Shown in pieces: positions 26,291 through 34,956 of a DNA stretch of 64,000 nucleotides. Source of the stretch: Clostridia bacterium (GTDB taxonomy: Bacteria > Bacillota > Clostridia > Christensenellales > Borkfalkiaceae); the NCBI GenBank assembly GCA_017621735.1, contig JAGASM010000035.1:33069-97068 (forward strand). Direction: 5' to 3'. Position 1 is the first letter of the stretch. Each line of letters starts with the position of its first letter. Position numbers and translations under genes: made by a program. Under the pieces are notes generated by a model. It did no database searches and was not told where the DNA came from. It saw only the letters and a list, made by a program, of their open reading frames with translations.

Positions 26291-26659
26291 TTACGCGTTT
26301 GATTTGTTGTTTTCCGTTAAATGATAACTGAGATCGGCTAAAAAGGGAAGGTTTTCGTTTGACGTTTCGCCGAGAACGAGGGAGAGCCAGTGCGCTTTGT
26401 TCATATGATACGCAGGATAAACGCCCGTTTGTTCCAAAAAGGAGGGAAGAATACGTTCGTCGCACTTTACGTTTACAACGTCGATATTTCCTTCTTCGTC
26501 GATTCCGAATTTTCTTTTCTCCACCGTCATAACTACGGCGAACCATTTTCGGTTGCGCGCGTGGCGAAAGACGGCAAACGTGGGGAATTTTTTCCAAGGG
26601 TATTCGGGATGCGTTCCGTATTTTCGGATGAGCATTTGCTCGAATTCGTTGCGTTTCAT
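26291..26659 (-). CDS. MmcQ/YjbR family protein
   Basis: 122 residues. The order of elements fits YjbR: YPWKKFPTFAVFRHARNRKWFAVVM, then VDVVNVKCDERIL and VYPAYHMNKAHWLSLVL (described piecewise; residues about 18-105). YjbR has a CyaY-like fold and is often called DNA-binding, but its role is not settled. It starts 15 bp after asnA and is probably co-transcribed with it. Confidence 0.85.
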   Translation of the reverse strand: MKRNEFEQMLIRKYGTHPEYPWKKFPTFAVFRHARNRKWFAVVMTVEKRKFGIDEEGNIDVVNVKCDERILPSFLEQTGVYPAYHMNKAHWLSLVLGETSNENLPFLADLSYHLTENNKSNA

Positions 26660-26674
26660 TGCGGGTGCGGAGTA

Positions 26675-27682
26675 TTACAAAAGGGTAATTCCGTTTTCTT
26701 TGCAAATGCGCTTCGTTTCTTCGTCCCAGAGGGAAACTTGCACTTCGCCGATATGCGCTTTGCCCAAAAGCAGCATGGAAAGGCGGGATTGTCCGATGCC
26801 TCCGCCCATCGTGTGGGGGAGTTTGCCTTCCAAAAGCATTTTGTGGAAGGGGAGCGCTCGGCGTTCGTTTGCCCCCGCTTTTTCAAGTTGTCTATCGAGC
26901 GATTTTTCGTCTACGCGGATTCCCATCGAAGAAATTTCCATCGCGCAGCCGAGGACGTCGTCCCAAAAGAGAATGTCGCCGTTTAACGACCAGTCGTCAT
27001 AGTCGGGTGCGCGCATATCGTGCGGTTTTCCCGATGCGAGCGCGTCGCCGATTTGCATAATGAACGCCGTTTTATGCTCCTTCAAAAAGGCGTTCTCCCT
27101 CTCCTTTGAGGTGAGGTCGGGGTAGAGGTTTTCCAACTCTTGCGAAGTAACGAAGGTAACCGTACGGCGAAGGGTTACGTCGATTTGCGGATAACGGCAT
27201 TTCAAAAAGTCGAGCGTATCGCAAATTGCGCCGACAATTCCTTGTACGACCTTTTTGAGGTATTTAACGTTGCGCGTTTCCTTTGTGATAATTTTTTCCC
27301 AGTCCCACTGGTCGGTATAGACGGAGTGTAAATTGTCCATATCCTCGTCGCGGCGAATGGCGTTCATGTCCGTATAAAGTCCTTCGCCTGCGGAAAAGCC
27401 GTAGACGGAGAGCGCCATGCGTTTCCATTTTGCGAGCGAATGAACGACGACGGCGTCCGTTCCCGTTTCCTTTAAGTCGAAGCGAACGGGACGTTCAACG
27501 CCGCTTAAATCGTCGTTTAAGCCGGTGTTTGGATCGACGAATAAGGGGGCGCTTACGCGTTTTAAGTTGAGAGCAAGACAAAGGCGTTCTTCAAACGTGC
27601 GTTTCAAAAGTCCGATCGCAGTTTGCGTATCGTATAAGCCGAGTGCGGAACGGTACCCTTGGGGGATTATGACCTTACTCAT
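26675..27682 (-). CDS. asnA: Aspartate--ammonia ligase
   Basis: 335 residues, typical AsnA length. It makes asparagine from aspartate, ammonia and ATP. The class II synthetase-like motifs are clear: RVSAPLFVDPNTGLNDDLSG, RPVRFDLKE, VYTDQWDWEKII, and the C-terminal GGGIGQSRLSMLLLGKAHIG. It has its own promoter and reads into the yjbR-like gene. Confidence 0.95.
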   Translation of the reverse strand: MSKVIIPQGYRSALGLYDTQTAIGLLKRTFEERLCLALNLKRVSAPLFVDPNTGLNDDLSGVERPVRFDLKETGTDAVVVHSLAKWKRMALSVYGFSAGEGLYTDMNAIRRDEDMDNLHSVYTDQWDWEKIITKETRNVKYLKKVVQGIVGAICDTLDFLKCRYPQIDVTLRRTVTFVTSQELENLYPDLTSKERENAFLKEHKTAFIMQIGDALASGKPHDMRAPDYDDWSLNGDILFWDDVLGCAMEISSMGIRVDEKSLDRQLEKAGANERRALPFHKMLLEGKLPHTMGGGIGQSRLSMLLLGKAHIGEVQVSLWDEETKRICKENGITLL

Positions 27683-27710
27683 AAATTACCTCGATGACGT
27701 ATTTCATTTT

Positions 27711-27739
27711 AGTTTACTCAAATAGGATCGGTTTGTCAA
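27711..27739 (-). promoter_or_regulatory. asnA promoter
   Basis: Minus strand TTGACA (27734-27739), 17-bp spacer, TAAACT (27711-27716); GAGGT lies before the ATG at 27682. Confidence 0.75.
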
Positions 27740-27753
27740 GAAAAACAAAAGCG

Positions 27754-28431
27754 TTATTTACTTTCTTCTCCGTGTAGTTTGACAAAAGTGCGGGGGAGCG
27801 CGTCGTAAGCCGTTCCCCACGGAACGTCTGCATTTCGGTAGTCGAATTTGGACGTAAACTTATTCAAATCGAGAATTAGATCGTCCATGCTCTTTCTTTG
27901 GATCTCCGTCAGGGTGCGGACGTATTCTCCCGCCGACTTTCCCGCATATTCCGCATATTGCAGCAGTTTTGCATAGTGCGGAAGGCAAAAACCCTTGACG
28001 GTGGACAGTTGCGCGCGGAATCTCTTTTCGCGTTCGTACGTCATGGCGATCGTGGCGTAATAGCGCATTAAACTCACGTCGACGCTATCGCATATGACGC
28101 AAGTTTTAGAAGATTGCGCAAAGTATTCCGCTTGCTGCATTGCGTCCTTTTTATCGTCCGTTGCGGTGAGGTGGTCGCAAAGCGTCATCATGCGGGTAAT
28201 TTCTTGCAAAGCGAGCGCGAGTTTTCCGTCCCGCGCGAACATCATTTGCGTATGATGTCGGCAAAACCCTTTGGCGTTTACTTCGTGCCGCCTGTCGTCC
28301 GCCATTGCCGATTCGTTTAAGTAACGGTCGACAAGTCGCTTTTCGAGAATGGCTTGAATGCGGCAAACGGGGCATTCGCAATTTCCGTTAAATTCTTGAT
28401 AAACGAGTAAGTTGCCGATATGATAGTGCAT
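27754..28431 (-). CDS. DUF6062-like cysteine-rich protein
   Basis: 225 residues from ATG 28431, preceded by GGGAG; an upstream in-frame ATG at 28467 would remove that site. Mostly helical with CxxC-type pairs: CECPVC near the N-terminus, GFCRHH, CVICDSV, and GFCLPHY, which looks like a repeated C...C...CxxH metal-binding arrangement. It resembles DUF6062 proteins common in Clostridia. No function is assigned. It is divergent from the one-TM protein gene. Confidence 0.7.
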   Translation of the reverse strand: MHYHIGNLLVYQEFNGNCECPVCRIQAILEKRLVDRYLNESAMADDRRHEVNAKGFCRHHTQMMFARDGKLALALQEITRMMTLCDHLTATDDKKDAMQQAEYFAQSSKTCVICDSVDVSLMRYYATIAMTYEREKRFRAQLSTVKGFCLPHYAKLLQYAEYAGKSAGEYVRTLTEIQRKSMDDLILDLNKFTSKFDYRNADVPWGTAYDALPRTFVKLHGEESK

Positions 28432-28461
28432 GCAAGTTTTTCTCCCTTCATATACTGTAAT

Positions 28462-29172
28462 ATGCATTATTATATAACAAAAACGACGGATAGAAAAGGG
28501 GGAACGGGAAAATTTTTTGCCGTTTTGGGAATATTTTTTTTATGCGTCCTGTTTTTTGTCGGAATTTTCTTTTGGAATACTCGCGCCGAGGTTGCGGTAT
28601 CGGGGAAAAACGTCTACTATTTTCTCGTAAAAGATTGCGAAGAAACGTCCGTGTCCGTCGTGTCGGGCGACGTGTACCGTGCGGGCGGAGCGGGGTTTGT
28701 CATGAACGTCGAAGGAAAGACGTCGGTTGCGCTCTCCTGTTATTTTTCACTTGAAGACGCGGAGGCGGTGCAAACGACGCTTGCCGAAAAGGGAACGCAA
28801 ACGCGCGTTATGTCCCTTTCGTCGGAAGAAATTGTCTTTTACGGAAAACAGTCTTCGCTGTGCGCGGAGCACGTCGGACACGTTTTAACGACGGGGCGTC
28901 AATGCGCGCAAATTTTATATGATACGGCAAACGGATTAGAACGGGGAATACTTTCCCAAGAGGAGGGGCTTGCCGCAGTCGAAGGGGTAACAAAGGTTAT
29001 GCGCGGCTTTTACGGGGACGAGGAGTTGCACGGAAGGTGGAACGTTGCGCTCGGCGAACTCGTCCGCCGCGGGGAAGAACTGTCGCTTGGCATTTTGTTT
29101 TCAAAAGACGTGCGTTATTTTCAAGTACAACTTTGTTCAAGCCTAGCGCAAATTTCCAAGTATTATTCTTGA
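28462..29172 (+). CDS. Conserved hypothetical protein with one N-terminal membrane segment
   Basis: 236 residues from ATG 28462. Residues ~17-38 (FFAVLGIFFLCVLFFVGIFF) form a single transmembrane helix after a short basic N-terminus, so the rest is probably outside. The extracellular part contains a SPOR-like beta-alpha pattern (VALSCYFSLEDAEAVQTTLAEKG) and helices. A TATACT box ends 6 nt before the ATG and no ribosome binding site is seen, so it may be leaderless. I do not recognise the family. Confidence 0.65.
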   Translation: MHYYITKTTDRKGGTGKFFAVLGIFFLCVLFFVGIFFWNTRAEVAVSGKNVYYFLVKDCEETSVSVVSGDVYRAGGAGFVMNVEGKTSVALSCYFSLEDAEAVQTTLAEKGTQTRVMSLSSEEIVFYGKQSSLCAEHVGHVLTTGRQCAQILYDTANGLERGILSQEEGLAAVEGVTKVMRGFYGDEELHGRWNVALGELVRRGEELSLGILFSKDVRYFQVQLCSSLAQISKYYS

Positions 29173-29177
29173 CCCGC

Positions 29178-29206
29178 TTGCAAAAGATGAGAAAAGGGTG
29201 TATAAT
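29178..29206 (+). promoter_or_regulatory. Promoter of the lipid kinase gene, leaderless
   Basis: TTGCAA (29178-29183), 17-bp spacer, TATAAT (29201-29206). The ATG at 29213 sits 7 nt past the -10 box, at the expected start of transcription itself. Confidence 0.72.
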
Positions 29207-29212
29207 GAACGT

Positions 29213-30115
29213 ATGAAATGTATCTTTCTTTACAATCCGAATAGCGGACGGGGAAAAATTGTAAAACGTCTTGCCTATATTGAAAAGAAATTGCGCTCAA
29301 AGTACGATCAAGTGGATTTTTTCGCCGCGCATAACGCGACGGAGTTTGAAGAAAAAATTTGCGAAAGCGCAACGCGCTACGACGCGATTATTTTTTCGGG
29401 TGGGGACGGTACGTTTAACAACGTTTTGCACGGGTTAAAAGGAAAACGGGCGACGCTTGGTTACATTCCGAGCGGAACAGTCAACGATACCGCCCGTTCA
29501 TTAAAGATTCCGCGTTCGTTGCGCGGTGCGCTTTCCGTCGTGTTAAAAGGGGAACCGCGCGCGCTTGACTGCATGAAGATCAACGAAGGGCATTATGCAA
29601 TGTATATTGCAGCGGCGGGGGCGTTTACGAGGGCGACTTATACGACTCCGCAATCGAAAAAGCGCGTGTTCGGCGCGCTTGCCTATGCGTTCGAGGCGGT
29701 AAAAAACAACTTGAAGTTGGACGTGTTCCCCTTGCAAATCAATTTCGACGGACAAATATACCGCACAAACGCCGTTTTGATTTTGGTTATGAACGGGAAA
29801 TCGGTTGCGGGATTTCCAATCAATAAAAAAGGGGAAATGGACGACGGAAAGTTGGAAGTTGCCGTTATTCGGCAGGTACGGAAGCCGAATTTTTTCCAAA
29901 AGATTGCCGCACTTTTTTCTTTGGCGTCGTTGTTTATCTTCGGTTGCAGTATCAAGAAAAAGGACGTTGTTATCTTAAGCGGGAAGAAGTTGATAATCGG
30001 CACGGGGGAGGACGTCGTGTGGGATTTCGACGGGGAAGAGGGCGTTCGCGGAAACGTAACCATCGAGGCGATGCCTCAACAGATTGCACTTTTTGTTCCG
30101 AAAAATAAAAAATAA
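29213..30115 (+). CDS. Diacylglycerol/YegS-type lipid kinase
   Basis: 300 residues from ATG 29213. The DAGK catalytic domain shows YNPNSGRGK at the start, the ATP-binding IFSGGDGTFNNVLHG, LGYIPSGTVNDTARSL, and a C-terminal beta-sandwich (VWDFDGEEGVRGNVTIEAMP). It would phosphorylate diacylglycerol or a related lipid at the inner face of the membrane, recycling lipid from polymer synthesis. Related enzymes act on sphingosine or undecaprenol, so the exact lipid is open. Confidence 0.88.
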   Translation: MKCIFLYNPNSGRGKIVKRLAYIEKKLRSKYDQVDFFAAHNATEFEEKICESATRYDAIIFSGGDGTFNNVLHGLKGKRATLGYIPSGTVNDTARSLKIPRSLRGALSVVLKGEPRALDCMKINEGHYAMYIAAAGAFTRATYTTPQSKKRVFGALAYAFEAVKNNLKLDVFPLQINFDGQIYRTNAVLILVMNGKSVAGFPINKKGEMDDGKLEVAVIRQVRKPNFFQKIAALFSLASLFIFGCSIKKKDVVILSGKKLIIGTGEDVVWDFDGEEGVRGNVTIEAMPQQIALFVPKNKK

Positions 30116-30203
30116 AAAAAAGGAAAAAAGTAGTGAAAAACGCTTGCTTTTTATTTACTATTTTCATATAATAAATAGGCATTCGCGCGAAAGTGCGTTG
30201 CTT

Positions 30204-30279
30204 GCTACTGTGGCTCAGCAGGTAGAGCAGCTGATTCGTAATCAGCAGGTCGCCGGTTCAAGTCCGGCCAGTAGCTCCA
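30204..30279 (+). tRNA. tRNA-Thr (anticodon CGU)
   Basis: Full cloverleaf: acceptor GCTACTG / CAGTAGC, D-arm GCTC...GAGC, anticodon stem GCTGA / TCAGC with loop TTCGTAA (anticodon CGT, reading ACG), T-arm GCCGG-TTCAAGT-CCGGC. The 3' CCA is encoded. Confidence 0.96.
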
Positions 30280-30288
30280 TACAAAAAA

Positions 30289-30317
30289 AGACAGGTGTAA
30301 AAACACCTGTCTTTTTT
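30289..30317 (+). terminator. Terminator after tRNA-Thr
   Basis: AGACAGGTGT (30289-30298) / ACACCTGTCT (30303-30312) with an AAAA loop and T run. Confidence 0.92.
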
Positions 30318-30515
30318 CGTGCAGTCCTGATGGACTGCACGTCGACAGCGATGCGAAAAATTGCATGATAGGCATTTACCTACAAACCGATTTCGCATCG
30401 CGTCGCCGCTGACGCGATCGCGGATAGGCGCTAACATTTTTTTATTATTCGGCGACCGATCGCTGTTCCGTCGCGGCATAAAACTGCGGCATAAAACTGC
30501 CGCAGTTCCATGGTA
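30318..30515. other. Hairpin-rich non-coding stretch downstream of tRNA-Thr
   Basis: Contains, in order: a perfect 10-bp stem CGTGCAGTCC/GGACTGCACG (30318-30341); an 11-bp stem GCGATGCGAAA (30348-30358) / TTTCGCATCGC (30391-30401); an overlapping 8-bp stem ATCGCGTC (30397-30404) / GACGCGAT (30411-30418); and an ACTGCGGCA / TGCCGCAGT stem near 30485-30508. No credible ORF. It could be a structured RNA or the remains of a mobile element. Confidence 0.5.
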
Positions 30516-30610
30516 CGCTTGAAGTTTTCTTCGAGGTGTATTTTTTTGACCGAATCGGCGCGCTGTGTGCGAATGGGGCGCGCGTAATATTTTTAGGCTA
30601 CCGATACAAA

Positions 30611-30866
30611 AAATGCAAACGGGGATATCGTATTTCACGAAAGAACGGCGCCTTGCCTTTGCAAAATACTGTTGTTCGGAGTTTATTCTTTTCGCGCCTA
30701 AAAAAGAGAGGAGTGGACGTGAAGGATCAGTTTACGTTCGTGCGCACGGACCTTAAATGCAAACGGGGATATCGTATTTCACGAAAGAACGGCGCCTTGT
30801 CTTTACAAAATACTGTTGTTCGGAGTTTTTTCTCTCGCGCTTAAAAAAGAGCAGAAACGGACGTGA
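30611..30866. repeat. 112-bp direct repeat, two copies
   Basis: Copies at 30611-30722 and 30755-30866, offset 144 bp, nearly identical over the first ~70 bases (from AAATGCAAACGGGG to TTGTTCGGAG) and diverging afterwards. No promoter or ribosome binding site supports the short ORFs in it. The remainder of 30516-31083 holds only the trpX-like promoter. Confidence 0.8.
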
Positions 30867-30965
30867 GCGCTGCGTTCGTGTTCGTGCGTGCAAACCTTTT
30901 ATATAAAAATTATAAAAAAATTGAAAGAATCCGCCGTGCAATTTTCAATCATGCAGAAAAAGAAC

Positions 30966-30994
30966 TTGATTTTTGAACGGAGAAATGATATACT
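30966..30994 (+). promoter_or_regulatory. Promoter of the TrpXYZ-like ABC operon
   Basis: TTGATT (30966-30971), 17-bp spacer, TATACT (30989-30994). About 85 nt of leader precede the ATG; no clear T-box or leader-peptide attenuator was found in it. Confidence 0.7.
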
Positions 30995-31083
30995 AATAAA
31001 AATTCCCTATTTTGCATAATTGTCATTTGAAAGTGTGTCGTTATGCAGGCGGGGTGAATAATTGTATAAACACGAGGTGGATT

Positions 31084-32097
31084 ATGAAAAAACAGGTAGC
31101 AACGGCTCTTGCACTTACCATGGGGCTTACGGCGGCGGCACTTTCCGCTTGCGGAGAAGATGAGATTAAAATCAATCCCGATAAAGAACATTACGTCGTC
31201 GGGATTTCTCAACTCGTTACGCACGACGCGTTGGACGCGGCGACGCAAGGGTTTAAGGACGCTTTGACGGAGAAGTTAGAAGAAGCGGGAAGAACGGTTG
31301 AATTCGACTATCAAAACGCGAGTAACGATACGACGATGTGCACGACGATTGCAAATAATTTCGTTGCAAAAGACGTCGATTTGATTATGGCGAATGCGAC
31401 GAATGCGTTGCAAGCGGCATACGGTGCGACGACGACCATTCCCATTCTCGGTACGTCGATTACCGAATACGGCGTTGCGCTCGGCGTAGAACTGACGGAC
31501 GGGGTTGTCGGCGGAAACGTTTCGGGAACTTCCGACTTGGCGCCTTTGGATGAGCAGGCTGAAATCATGGTCGATTTGTTCGGTTTGGAAGAAGGGGATT
31601 CCGTTGCAATTTTGTATTGCTCGGCGGAAAATAACTCCAAATATCAATCGGACGTTGTAAAAGCAGAATTAGAAGCAAAAGGGTTAGAAGTTTCCGTCAA
31701 GACGTTTGTTGACAGTAACGACATCGCTGCGGTTTGCAACGGAATCGTCGGGGAAGGACACGACGCGGTCTACGTTCCCACCGATAACACGGCGGCTTCG
31801 AATACGGCGACGATCGACAATATTCTCCGTCCCGCAAATATTCCCGTATTTGCAGGGGAAGAGTCGACGTGCAAAGGATGCGGCGTTGCAACGCTCAGCA
31901 TCAGCTACTATAACATCGGCGTCGTAACGGGCGAAATGGCTGCGGACATCTTGCTTGGGAAAATCGACATTCGCGAAACGGCAATCCGTTACGATTCCGC
32001 GCCCACGAAGAAGTACAACGCGACGATTGCAAACCACTTCGGGATTACGCCCGCTTCCGATTTCACCGTGATTGACGGAACGGCGCTTGCGGACTAA
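31084..32097 (+). CDS. trpX: ABC transporter substrate-binding lipoprotein, TrpX-like
   Basis: 337 residues from ATG 31084, behind GAGGTGG. The signal peptide ends in the lipobox AALSAC. The mature part has the ABC_sub_bind (periplasmic-binding, type 1) pattern: YVVGISQLVTHDALDAATQG, DVDLIMANATNALQAA, IPILGTSITEYGVALG, VAILYCSAENNSKYQ, and YVPTDNTAASNTATI. This family includes TrpX, which binds tryptophan or tyrosine. It leads a three-gene operon with a permease and an ATPase. Aromatic-amino-acid specificity is inferred from family membership only. Confidence 0.83.
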   Translation: MKKQVATALALTMGLTAAALSACGEDEIKINPDKEHYVVGISQLVTHDALDAATQGFKDALTEKLEEAGRTVEFDYQNASNDTTMCTTIANNFVAKDVDLIMANATNALQAAYGATTTIPILGTSITEYGVALGVELTDGVVGGNVSGTSDLAPLDEQAEIMVDLFGLEEGDSVAILYCSAENNSKYQSDVVKAELEAKGLEVSVKTFVDSNDIAAVCNGIVGEGHDAVYVPTDNTAASNTATIDNILRPANIPVFAGEESTCKGCGVATLSISYYNIGVVTGEMAADILLGKIDIRETAIRYDSAPTKKYNATIANHFGITPASDFTVIDGTALAD

Positions 32098-32124
32098 TTT
32101 TCGAGAAGAAAGTTTGGAGTTTTT

Positions 32125-33087
32125 ATGTTGGAATTATTAAACGCCCTCCCCAGCGCCATCGCGCAAGGGTTGATTTGGGGTATCATGGCGATCGGGCTTT
32201 ATATTACCTATAAAGTGCTCGATTTTGCCGATCTTACGGTTGACGGCTCGATTACGACGGGTGCGTGTGTTTGCGCCGTGCTGATCACCAACGGGGTAAA
32301 CGTTTGGGTTTGTCTTCTCGTTGCCTTCCTTGCAGGTGCGCTTGCGGGCTTAATTACGGGGGTTTTCCATACGCTTATGGGAATTCCGCCCATTTTGTCC
32401 GGAATTTTGACGCAACTCATGTTGTGGTCGATCAACTTAAAAATTATGAGCAGCCGCGCGAACGTCGCTGTGAGCGGGAGAACGTTGCCCGTCCTCATCA
32501 CGTCGTTGGACGTGCCGATTGCCATCGTCATCGTTTTGGCGTTCACCGCCGCGATTATCGCGTTATTGTATTTCTTCTTCGGAACGGAAATGGGATGCGC
32601 GCTCCGTGCGACGGGAAGTAACGAAAAAATGGCGAACGCGCAAGGGATCAACGTAAAGTGGAATAAAATCCTCGGCTTGATGCTTGCAAACGGACTCGTT
32701 GCGCTTTCGGGTGCGCTCCTTGCGCAATATCAAGGGTTTGCGGATATCAACATGGGGAGAGGGGCAATCGTCATCGGTCTTGCCGCAATCATCATCGGTC
32801 AAACGATCATTTCGTTGTTTACGCAAAATTTTGCCTTCAAACTGTTCGGTTGTGCGCTCGGCGGAGTGTGCTACTATCTTGTTTATCAATTTGTCATTTG
32901 GCTTGGACTCGACACCGACCTTTTGAAATTGCTCTCGGCAATCGTCGTTGCGGTGTTCCTTGCAATTCCCTATTTGAAAAAACAGTATTTTTCACGGCCG
33001 AAAAAATCAAAAGCGACTGTGGGGAACGAACCGCCCGAAGCGCCGCCTCAAGAGGATGCAGCAGAAGGAGGGCAGATAAATGCTTGA
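32125..33087 (+). CDS. trpY: ABC transporter permease, TrpY-like (branched-chain-type)
   Basis: 320 residues with eight to nine membrane segments. LDFADLTVDGSITTGACVCA and the later GTEMGCALRATGSNEKMANAQGIN (positions ~155-180, the EAA-type coupling region) are characteristic of permeases paired with TrpX-type binding proteins. The C-terminal 30 residues are hydrophilic. It overlaps the ATPase gene by 8 bp. Confidence 0.85.
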   Translation: MLELLNALPSAIAQGLIWGIMAIGLYITYKVLDFADLTVDGSITTGACVCAVLITNGVNVWVCLLVAFLAGALAGLITGVFHTLMGIPPILSGILTQLMLWSINLKIMSSRANVAVSGRTLPVLITSLDVPIAIVIVLAFTAAIIALLYFFFGTEMGCALRATGSNEKMANAQGINVKWNKILGLMLANGLVALSGALLAQYQGFADINMGRGAIVIGLAAIIIGQTIISLFTQNFAFKLFGCALGGVCYYLVYQFVIWLGLDTDLLKLLSAIVVAVFLAIPYLKKQYFSRPKKSKATVGNEPPEAPPQEDAAEGGQINA

Positions 33088-33874
33088 ACTCAAACACGTA
33101 AGTAAGACGTTTAACGCGGGAACGATCAACGAAAAAGTCGCGTTGAACGATGTTTCATTGACGCTTGAAGACGGCGATTTCGTTACCATAATCGGCGGGA
33201 ACGGCGCGGGAAAATCGACGCTCATGAACGCGATTGCGGGCGTGTATCGCGTCGACTGCGGCAGTATCTCCTTGGACGGGCAAGAGGTGACGAAAACGCC
33301 TGAATATAAGCGCGCAAAGTTGCTTGGCAGAGTGTTCCAAGATCCGATGCAGGGGACTGCGGCGGATATGCAAATTGACGAAAATTTGGCGCTTGCACGC
33401 CGTCGCGGAAAGGCGCGCGGACTTAAATGGGGCGTTACAAAGGCGGAGAAAGAAGAATATAAAAAGGCGCTTTCCGCACTCGATTTGGGGCTTGAAACAC
33501 GGCTCTCGTCGAAAGTCGGTCTGCTTTCCGGGGGACAACGTCAGGCAATCACCCTTTTGATGGCGGCGATGAACGATCCGAAACTGCTCCTTTTAGACGA
33601 ACATACGGCGGCGCTCGATCCGAAAACCGCGGCGAAAGTGCTTGAAATTACCGATAAAATCGTCGAAGAAAAGAAACTTACGACGCTCATGATCACGCAC
33701 AATATGAAAGATGCAATTAAGCATGGAAATCGTTTGATCATGATGCACGAGGGGCGCATTGTCATCGACGTAAGAGGGGAAGAAAAATCCCGTTTAACGG
33801 TTGAAGATTTGCTTGATATGTTTACAAAAGTAAGCGGAACGGAGTTTGCGTCCGACCGCGCGATTCTCTCTTAA
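33080..33874 (+). CDS. trpZ: ABC transporter ATPase, TrpZ-like
   Basis: 264 residues. Walker A GGNGAGKSTLMNAI, signature LLSGGQRQAITLL, Walker B LLLLDEHTAALDP, and H-loop MITHNMKDAI are all present. DEHTAALDPKTA is the form seen in ATPases of TrpXYZ-type importers. It closes the operon and is followed by a strong terminator. Confidence 0.9.
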   Translation: MLELKHVSKTFNAGTINEKVALNDVSLTLEDGDFVTIIGGNGAGKSTLMNAIAGVYRVDCGSISLDGQEVTKTPEYKRAKLLGRVFQDPMQGTAADMQIDENLALARRRGKARGLKWGVTKAEKEEYKKALSALDLGLETRLSSKVGLLSGGQRQAITLLMAAMNDPKLLLLDEHTAALDPKTAAKVLEITDKIVEEKKLTTLMITHNMKDAIKHGNRLIMMHEGRIVIDVRGEEKSRLTVEDLLDMFTKVSGTEFASDRAILS

Positions 33875-33887
33875 AAGTAGAAAAGAA

Positions 33888-33919
33888 ACGAGCCGACCGC
33901 AATGCGGTCGGCTCGTTTT
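33888..33919. terminator. Terminator between the trpXYZ-like operon and regulator B
   Basis: Perfect 13-bp stem ACGAGCCGACCGC / GCGGTCGGCTCGT with an AAT loop; both flanks are A/T-rich, serving two convergent transcripts. Confidence 0.9.
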
Positions 33920-33942
33920 GTTATCAAAAAATAAATACGTTA

Positions 33943-34875
33943 TCATTTTTCGTGATAAATCGCGAAAAAGAGAATATCTTGGTCGAAATTTCCAGAACCT
34001 TTTCCAAAGAGGTTAAATCCACCGTAATAGGTGGATTTTTTTCTGCATTCCACGGTAAACGCAATTCGGTTGCCTTCGTCGAGACGTAAATCGGAAAGTT
34101 TTACTTTGCTAACGGGTTGATTGTTCAAATAAGACCCCGTTTCGTCGACAGTGATTTCAACTAAATTTCCGTATTGCGTCATGTTTTGCGGCCACCATTC
34201 GGGGGTAAAACGCCCGCGCGAACCGCCGAAGTCCCCGGGGGATAAATAATGCGCAACTTCGACGCCGTTGACGACGAAAAAAATGTCGCTTTTCCAGTCG
34301 TTGCGGTAGCAAGTTGTTTCCGAACAAATTTCTAGGGAAAAAGTAATTTTATCGGGTACGCCGTTTTTTGCAAAGGAGTTTTCAAAAGCGTACGTAACGT
34401 GTCCTCCCACCGCCCATAATTGCCGTGCAAAGACGTGTTTTTCGTCAAACGCGAGCGCGTTTCCCGAATCGTAAAAGTCATCTTCCGTTGCGTAACCGAG
34501 CCCCTCAACGTCTGCGTCTACGTACGATCCGACGCTTGCGCTTTGCTCAAATATTTTCGATTCGGAATAGGTAAGCCCGCCTTCCCGCGTAAAAACGATG
34601 TTGTTAAAAGAGAGAAAGGCGACTTGCGCCATTCCTTTTTTGCTCGGAAGATAACGGACGCTGATGATATTTGCCTCCGACAAAATGTTCAAATGGAATA
34701 TGACGGTAGAATTTGTCAGTCCGTTTGCCTTTGCAAGTTCGGCGATCGTCATCGGTTTTTCGTGAATTTGTCGGATAAAATTCAAGCGTACGGGGGAAGA
34801 AAGCGCTTTGCAAACCCTTTCGATGTTTTCGTTGTTGTCGGGATTTAAGAGGGAAAAATTGATTTCTTTTGCCAT
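33943..34875 (-). CDS. ArsR-like regulator with conserved C-terminal beta domain (paralogue B), divergent to surface operon 1
   Basis: 310 residues from ATG 34875 (MAKEINF); an in-frame upstream ATG would include the promoter. Residues ~18-100: ArsR winged helix (LSSPVRLNFIRQI, TIAELAKANGLTNSTVIFHL). Residues ~120-310: the same beta domain as A and C (FSLEICSE, FVVNGVEVAHYLSPGDFGG, GRFTPEWW, TQYG, FNLFGKGSGNFDQD). It has a promoter whose -10 ends 7 nt before the ATG, so it is probably leaderless. Its -35 overlaps 12-bp direct repeats, so self-regulation plus control of the divergent surface operon is likely (inference). Confidence 0.82.
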   Translation of the reverse strand: MAKEINFSLLNPDNNENIERVCKALSSPVRLNFIRQIHEKPMTIAELAKANGLTNSTVIFHLNILSEANIISVRYLPSKKGMAQVAFLSFNNIVFTREGGLTYSESKIFEQSASVGSYVDADVEGLGYATEDDFYDSGNALAFDEKHVFARQLWAVGGHVTYAFENSFAKNGVPDKITFSLEICSETTCYRNDWKSDIFFVVNGVEVAHYLSPGDFGGSRGRFTPEWWPQNMTQYGNLVEITVDETGSYLNNQPVSKVKLSDLRLDEGNRIAFTVECRKKSTYYGGFNLFGKGSGNFDQDILFFAIYHEK

Positions 34876-34881
34876 AAAAAC

Positions 34882-34911
34882 ATTATAAATTATCGGTTGA
34901 TTATTTGTCAA
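34882..34911 (-). promoter_or_regulatory. Promoter of regulator B, leaderless
   Basis: Minus strand TTGACA (34906-34911), 18-bp spacer, TATAAT (34882-34887), ATG at 34875. TAGTTGACAAAT here is shared exactly with the regulator C promoter. Confidence 0.72.
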
Positions 34912-34934
34912 CTAATTTGTGAAATAATTTGTGA
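34903..34934. promoter_or_regulatory. Three 12-bp-spaced direct repeats in the divergent promoter region (candidate operator)
   Basis: ATTTGTCA (34903), ATTTGTGA (34915) and ATTTGTGA (34927) recur every 12 bp, overlapping the regulator B -35 box and lying 23 bp upstream of the surface operon -35. The arrangement suggests a binding site for regulator B. Confidence 0.5.
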
Positions 34935-34956
34935 TAGATAAATGTTATTGCTTTTC

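Noticed and set aside
30536..30844. Small ORFs in the 112-bp repeats
   Set aside because: No ribosome binding site, promoter or recognisable domain; the similarity of the peptides follows only from the DNA repeat.
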